This document shows positions 27,263 to 28,956 of a stretch of 28,956 bases of DNA, piece by piece. Position 1 is the first letter of the stretch. Each line of letters opens with the position of its first letter. Source of the stretch: a virus; the IMG/VR virus record IMGVR_UViG_3300025697_000818, positions 1 to 28,956 of that record, one strand, 5' to 3'. Under the pieces are notes generated by a model that made no database searches, was not told the DNA's origin, and saw only the letters and a list, made by a program, of their open reading frames with translations. The position numbers and the translations under genes are program-made.

Positions 27263-27705
27263 TATTCAGACCTGTAGAATGTGAGTGCGTGTGAGATAAA
27301 TGCAGCGGACGCTCCGAAACTGTATACCTTTTTTCTGTTTAGGCTTAATACAAATTGTGTCTTTGTGTTAATGTCTTCAATGTAATTCAAGTAGATGTCA
27401 AATATCGTGTAGTTACTATTGAATAGGCTAACTATTTTAGCATGTGTTGTCCCGTAATATTCCAATAGGCTAAGTTTTAAAATCTGCCCCAATGTTGGGC
27501 TTGCTCCTAGCACATCGGTATCATAATAAAACGAAGGTTGTTTCTGTGAAAGCTGAGTCATAACCGTTTTCTGTAAAAACTTTATACTATCTCCAACAAC
27601 TTCTTCAACTTCAAAATCAATAGGAGTTGCAGCGGTGGATTCATATTCACCGTCACCAACATTCCAAGCGGTCGTGTATGGTACAATTCTTAAAGCTGTT
27701 GCCAT
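27262..27705 (-). CDS. Tail-region protein, 147 aa
   Basis: 147 residues, starting inside the stop of the coiled-coil protein gene (TAATG type). It reads TALRIVPYTTAWNVGDGEYE, then IKFLQKTVMTQLSQKQPSFY, LGQILKLSLLEYYGTTH and ends SHALTFYRSE. Mixed alpha/beta and no recognised motif. Between a tape-measure-like protein and a tail-tip-like protein, a distal tail or adaptor role is a fair guess. Confidence 0.65.
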   Translation of the reverse strand: MATALRIVPYTTAWNVGDGEYESTAATPIDFEVEEVVGDSIKFLQKTVMTQLSQKQPSFYYDTDVLGASPTLGQILKLSLLEYYGTTHAKIVSLFNSNYTIFDIYLNYIEDINTKTQFVLSLNRKKVYSFGASAAFISHALTFYRSE

Positions 27706-28956
27706 TAAAAGCTTCCTCTCTTTATAGTGAATCGTGATGTTTCAAGCTGTCTTGGATCTACAACGTTATCAACATGCGCAACCTCTGCAAGCGGGTTAAT
27801 GTTGCTTAATTGGATAACGGGTGCAGGAACGTTTACAGTAGTATTGACCTCTGGCGATGCTAGGATATCCGCAACGCCACTACCCGATAGACTTGTTAAT
27901 CCGTCTGGTGGGCTATTTAATAACTCATACCTCACCTTTATTGTTACTGTGGTGTCCGTTAATTTATTCATGTATGTTAATAACTCATCAATCTCCAACT
28001 TTGCATCGTCAATCTTTATTTGAATAGATGCCTTCTCGCCCTCTGCAAAAGTTTTCCATCCCTTGACTGCTTGCATCGCTTGGAAAATCTTCAGGTGTAA
28101 TTGTGAAATGTCAAGATCAATCATTCCTTTGTCTTCAGTGGCCTTTGTTGATATGTCACCAATTGCCGCTTCTGCCTCTGCGGCTTTTCTCTCGGCCTCT
28201 GATATGTCGAATTCATAAGCCTTGTCTCTGTCAATCTCACCGCCCATATCTGTAAACTTTTCAGACATTGCGTCAAGGGCTTTCTTTGCAGCGTCATATG
28301 CTGGTGATCCGGGTGTTAGTGTTGCTAGATAATCCTGCATTCTAATGATGGCAGAGTTTATTTGTTCATCTGCGGTTGTTGTGTCAAAATCTATTTCAAA
28401 GAATGTCAAATCATCTATGGCATCATTGACAGCTTGCATGTCTTTTTCAAATTGTGTATAATCTTGCAGCATAGCAGCGTTCATTTCACCAAAACTTATT
28501 GTTATAGCTTTGGTAAGTCCAAGCGTTTCCTCTAATTCATCATGCAAGTTGTCAAGGTTTATATTGTCGGCTGATTTCATTTTTTCAATGAAGGTTGTGT
28601 ATGCTGTAATAATAGCCTGTTGCTCTGCAATATCTGTATCAGCTTGTATTTGAATGTTTATCTTTTGTTCTTGGAGATCAGCAATAAGTGTACTAAGTCT
28701 GTCCAGTTCATCGTTTAATGGTGCAATGTTTTTTTCTGTCTCAAGATCAATGTCCTTCATTTGTTGTTCCCAGACAGCTATTTGACCTTCAAGTGCGGCA
28801 ATTTCAGCAGCCGTGGCAATAATTGCAGATTGTACCGCTTCTCCCATTGCGTCCAATATTGCGTCTTCAGCCGCTTGTAGTGAGGCCGTTAATTCGTCTG
28901 ACTTTGCTGTCAAGAATTCAAGCCACTCGGTGCTCGTATCTGGATTAGCCATTAAC
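27705..28956 (-). CDS. Coiled-coil tail protein, possibly tape-measure C-terminus
   Basis: 415 residues are visible from an ATG four bases inside the window edge, and the frame is still open at the edge (TTA precedes the ATG) with no RBS in view, so this may be an internal Met of a longer protein. It is Ala/Glu/Asp-rich with long coiled coils (about 20-330; for example AEIAALEGQIAVWEQQMKD and AERKAAEAEAAIG) and a Pro-rich end with STNxV repeats. Tape-measure proteins are long coiled coils encoded just before the tail-tip genes, so this fits, but the hydrophobic segments typical of tape measures are not in the visible part. Confidence 0.6.
   Translation of the reverse strand, partial: LMANPDTSTEWLEFLTAKSDELTASLQAAEDAILDAMGEAVQSAIIATAAEIAALEGQIAVWEQQMKDIDLETEKNIAPLNDELDRLSTLIADLQEQKINIQIQADTDIAEQQAIITAYTTFIEKMKSADNINLDNLHDELEETLGLTKAITISFGEMNAAMLQDYTQFEKDMQAVNDAIDDLTFFEIDFDTTTADEQINSAIIRMQDYLATLTPGSPAYDAAKKALDAMSEKFTDMGGEIDRDKAYEFDISEAERKAAEAEAAIGDISTKATEDKGMIDLDISQLHLKIFQAMQAVKGWKTFAEGEKASIQIKIDDAKLEIDELLTYMNKLTDTTVTIKVRYELLNSPPDGLTSLSGSGVADILASPEVNTTVNVPAPVIQLSNINPLAEVAHVDNVVDPRQLETSRFTIKRGSF

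Noticed and set aside
1-28956. Plus-strand ORFs, for example 1875-2081, 5682-6050, 11228-11524, 21927-22247 and 27727-28023
   Set aside because: All lie opposite well-supported minus-strand genes, lack Shine-Dalgarno sites and have odd composition, as expected of shadow frames.
1-28956. CRISPR array, insertion sequence, integrase or attachment site
   Set aside because: No spaced repeat array, transposase or recombinase motif and no long direct repeat at gene ends was seen.

Overview
This window is a stretch of a tailed-phage (or prophage) genome. Every gene I can support lies on the minus strand, packed with ATGA/TAATG overlaps, so it reads from right to left. The DNA is AT-rich. Most genes have clear GGAG-type Shine-Dalgarno sites, and the promoters are of the TTGACA-N17-TAnnnT type. 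The short Sec signal peptides (one ending LFAQG) and the GxNG-type fibre repeats recall Bacteroidota and their relatives. Strong Shine-Dalgarno use and sigma70-like promoters do not fit classic Bacteroidota, so the host phylum stays open. No integrase, capsid, portal or terminase gene is visible.

Late region (28956 to about 20970): a coiled-coil tail protein that may be the end of the tape measure, several tail/tail-tip proteins, and two consecutive secreted proteins with signal peptides, one a fibre-like protein with a C1q-like C-terminus. A lysis-type group follows: a membrane/coiled-coil protein, a cupin-like protein, a Cys-rich protein, a DUF5675-like protein and a holin-like protein. A clear intrinsic terminator (20969-21001) closes this transcript.

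Early region (20896 to 1): a fresh promoter starts many small genes. It includes a cytosine-methyltransferase-like protein, a recombination pair (Rad52-like annealing protein and YqaJ/lambda-type exonuclease), a PD-(D/E)XK nuclease-like protein, a nucleotide-sugar-like DUF4406 protein and a metallophosphoesterase. Next come an HNH endonuclease, a DUF1376 replication protein, a DnaB-type helicase, an RtcB RNA ligase, a coiled-coil protein with three repeated modules, and a NinG/HNH-like protein. At the left end is a coupled pair made of a DNA methyltransferase with a GNAT-like N-terminus and a radical-SAM protein, which may form a DNA-modification unit.

The most unusual signals are not in the large genes. 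Two intergenic regions (10981-11089 and 12286-12389) share one layout: TTGACA promoter, then a stem beginning TACGGC and holding a GGAG site and a short hydrophobic leader ORF, a second stem interleaved with the first (pseudoknot topology), a T-run, an ATGAGG Shine-Dalgarno, and a downstream gene. They look like two copies of an undescribed leader/attenuator RNA. Nearby are four TGTACA palindromes spaced 21, 20 and 21 bp, a small gene interrupted by TAA at codon 5, and a zinc-finger gene that runs in frame into a lipoprotein gene. Two promoter families, each with conserved sequence beyond the -35 and -10 boxes, mark six transcription starts.
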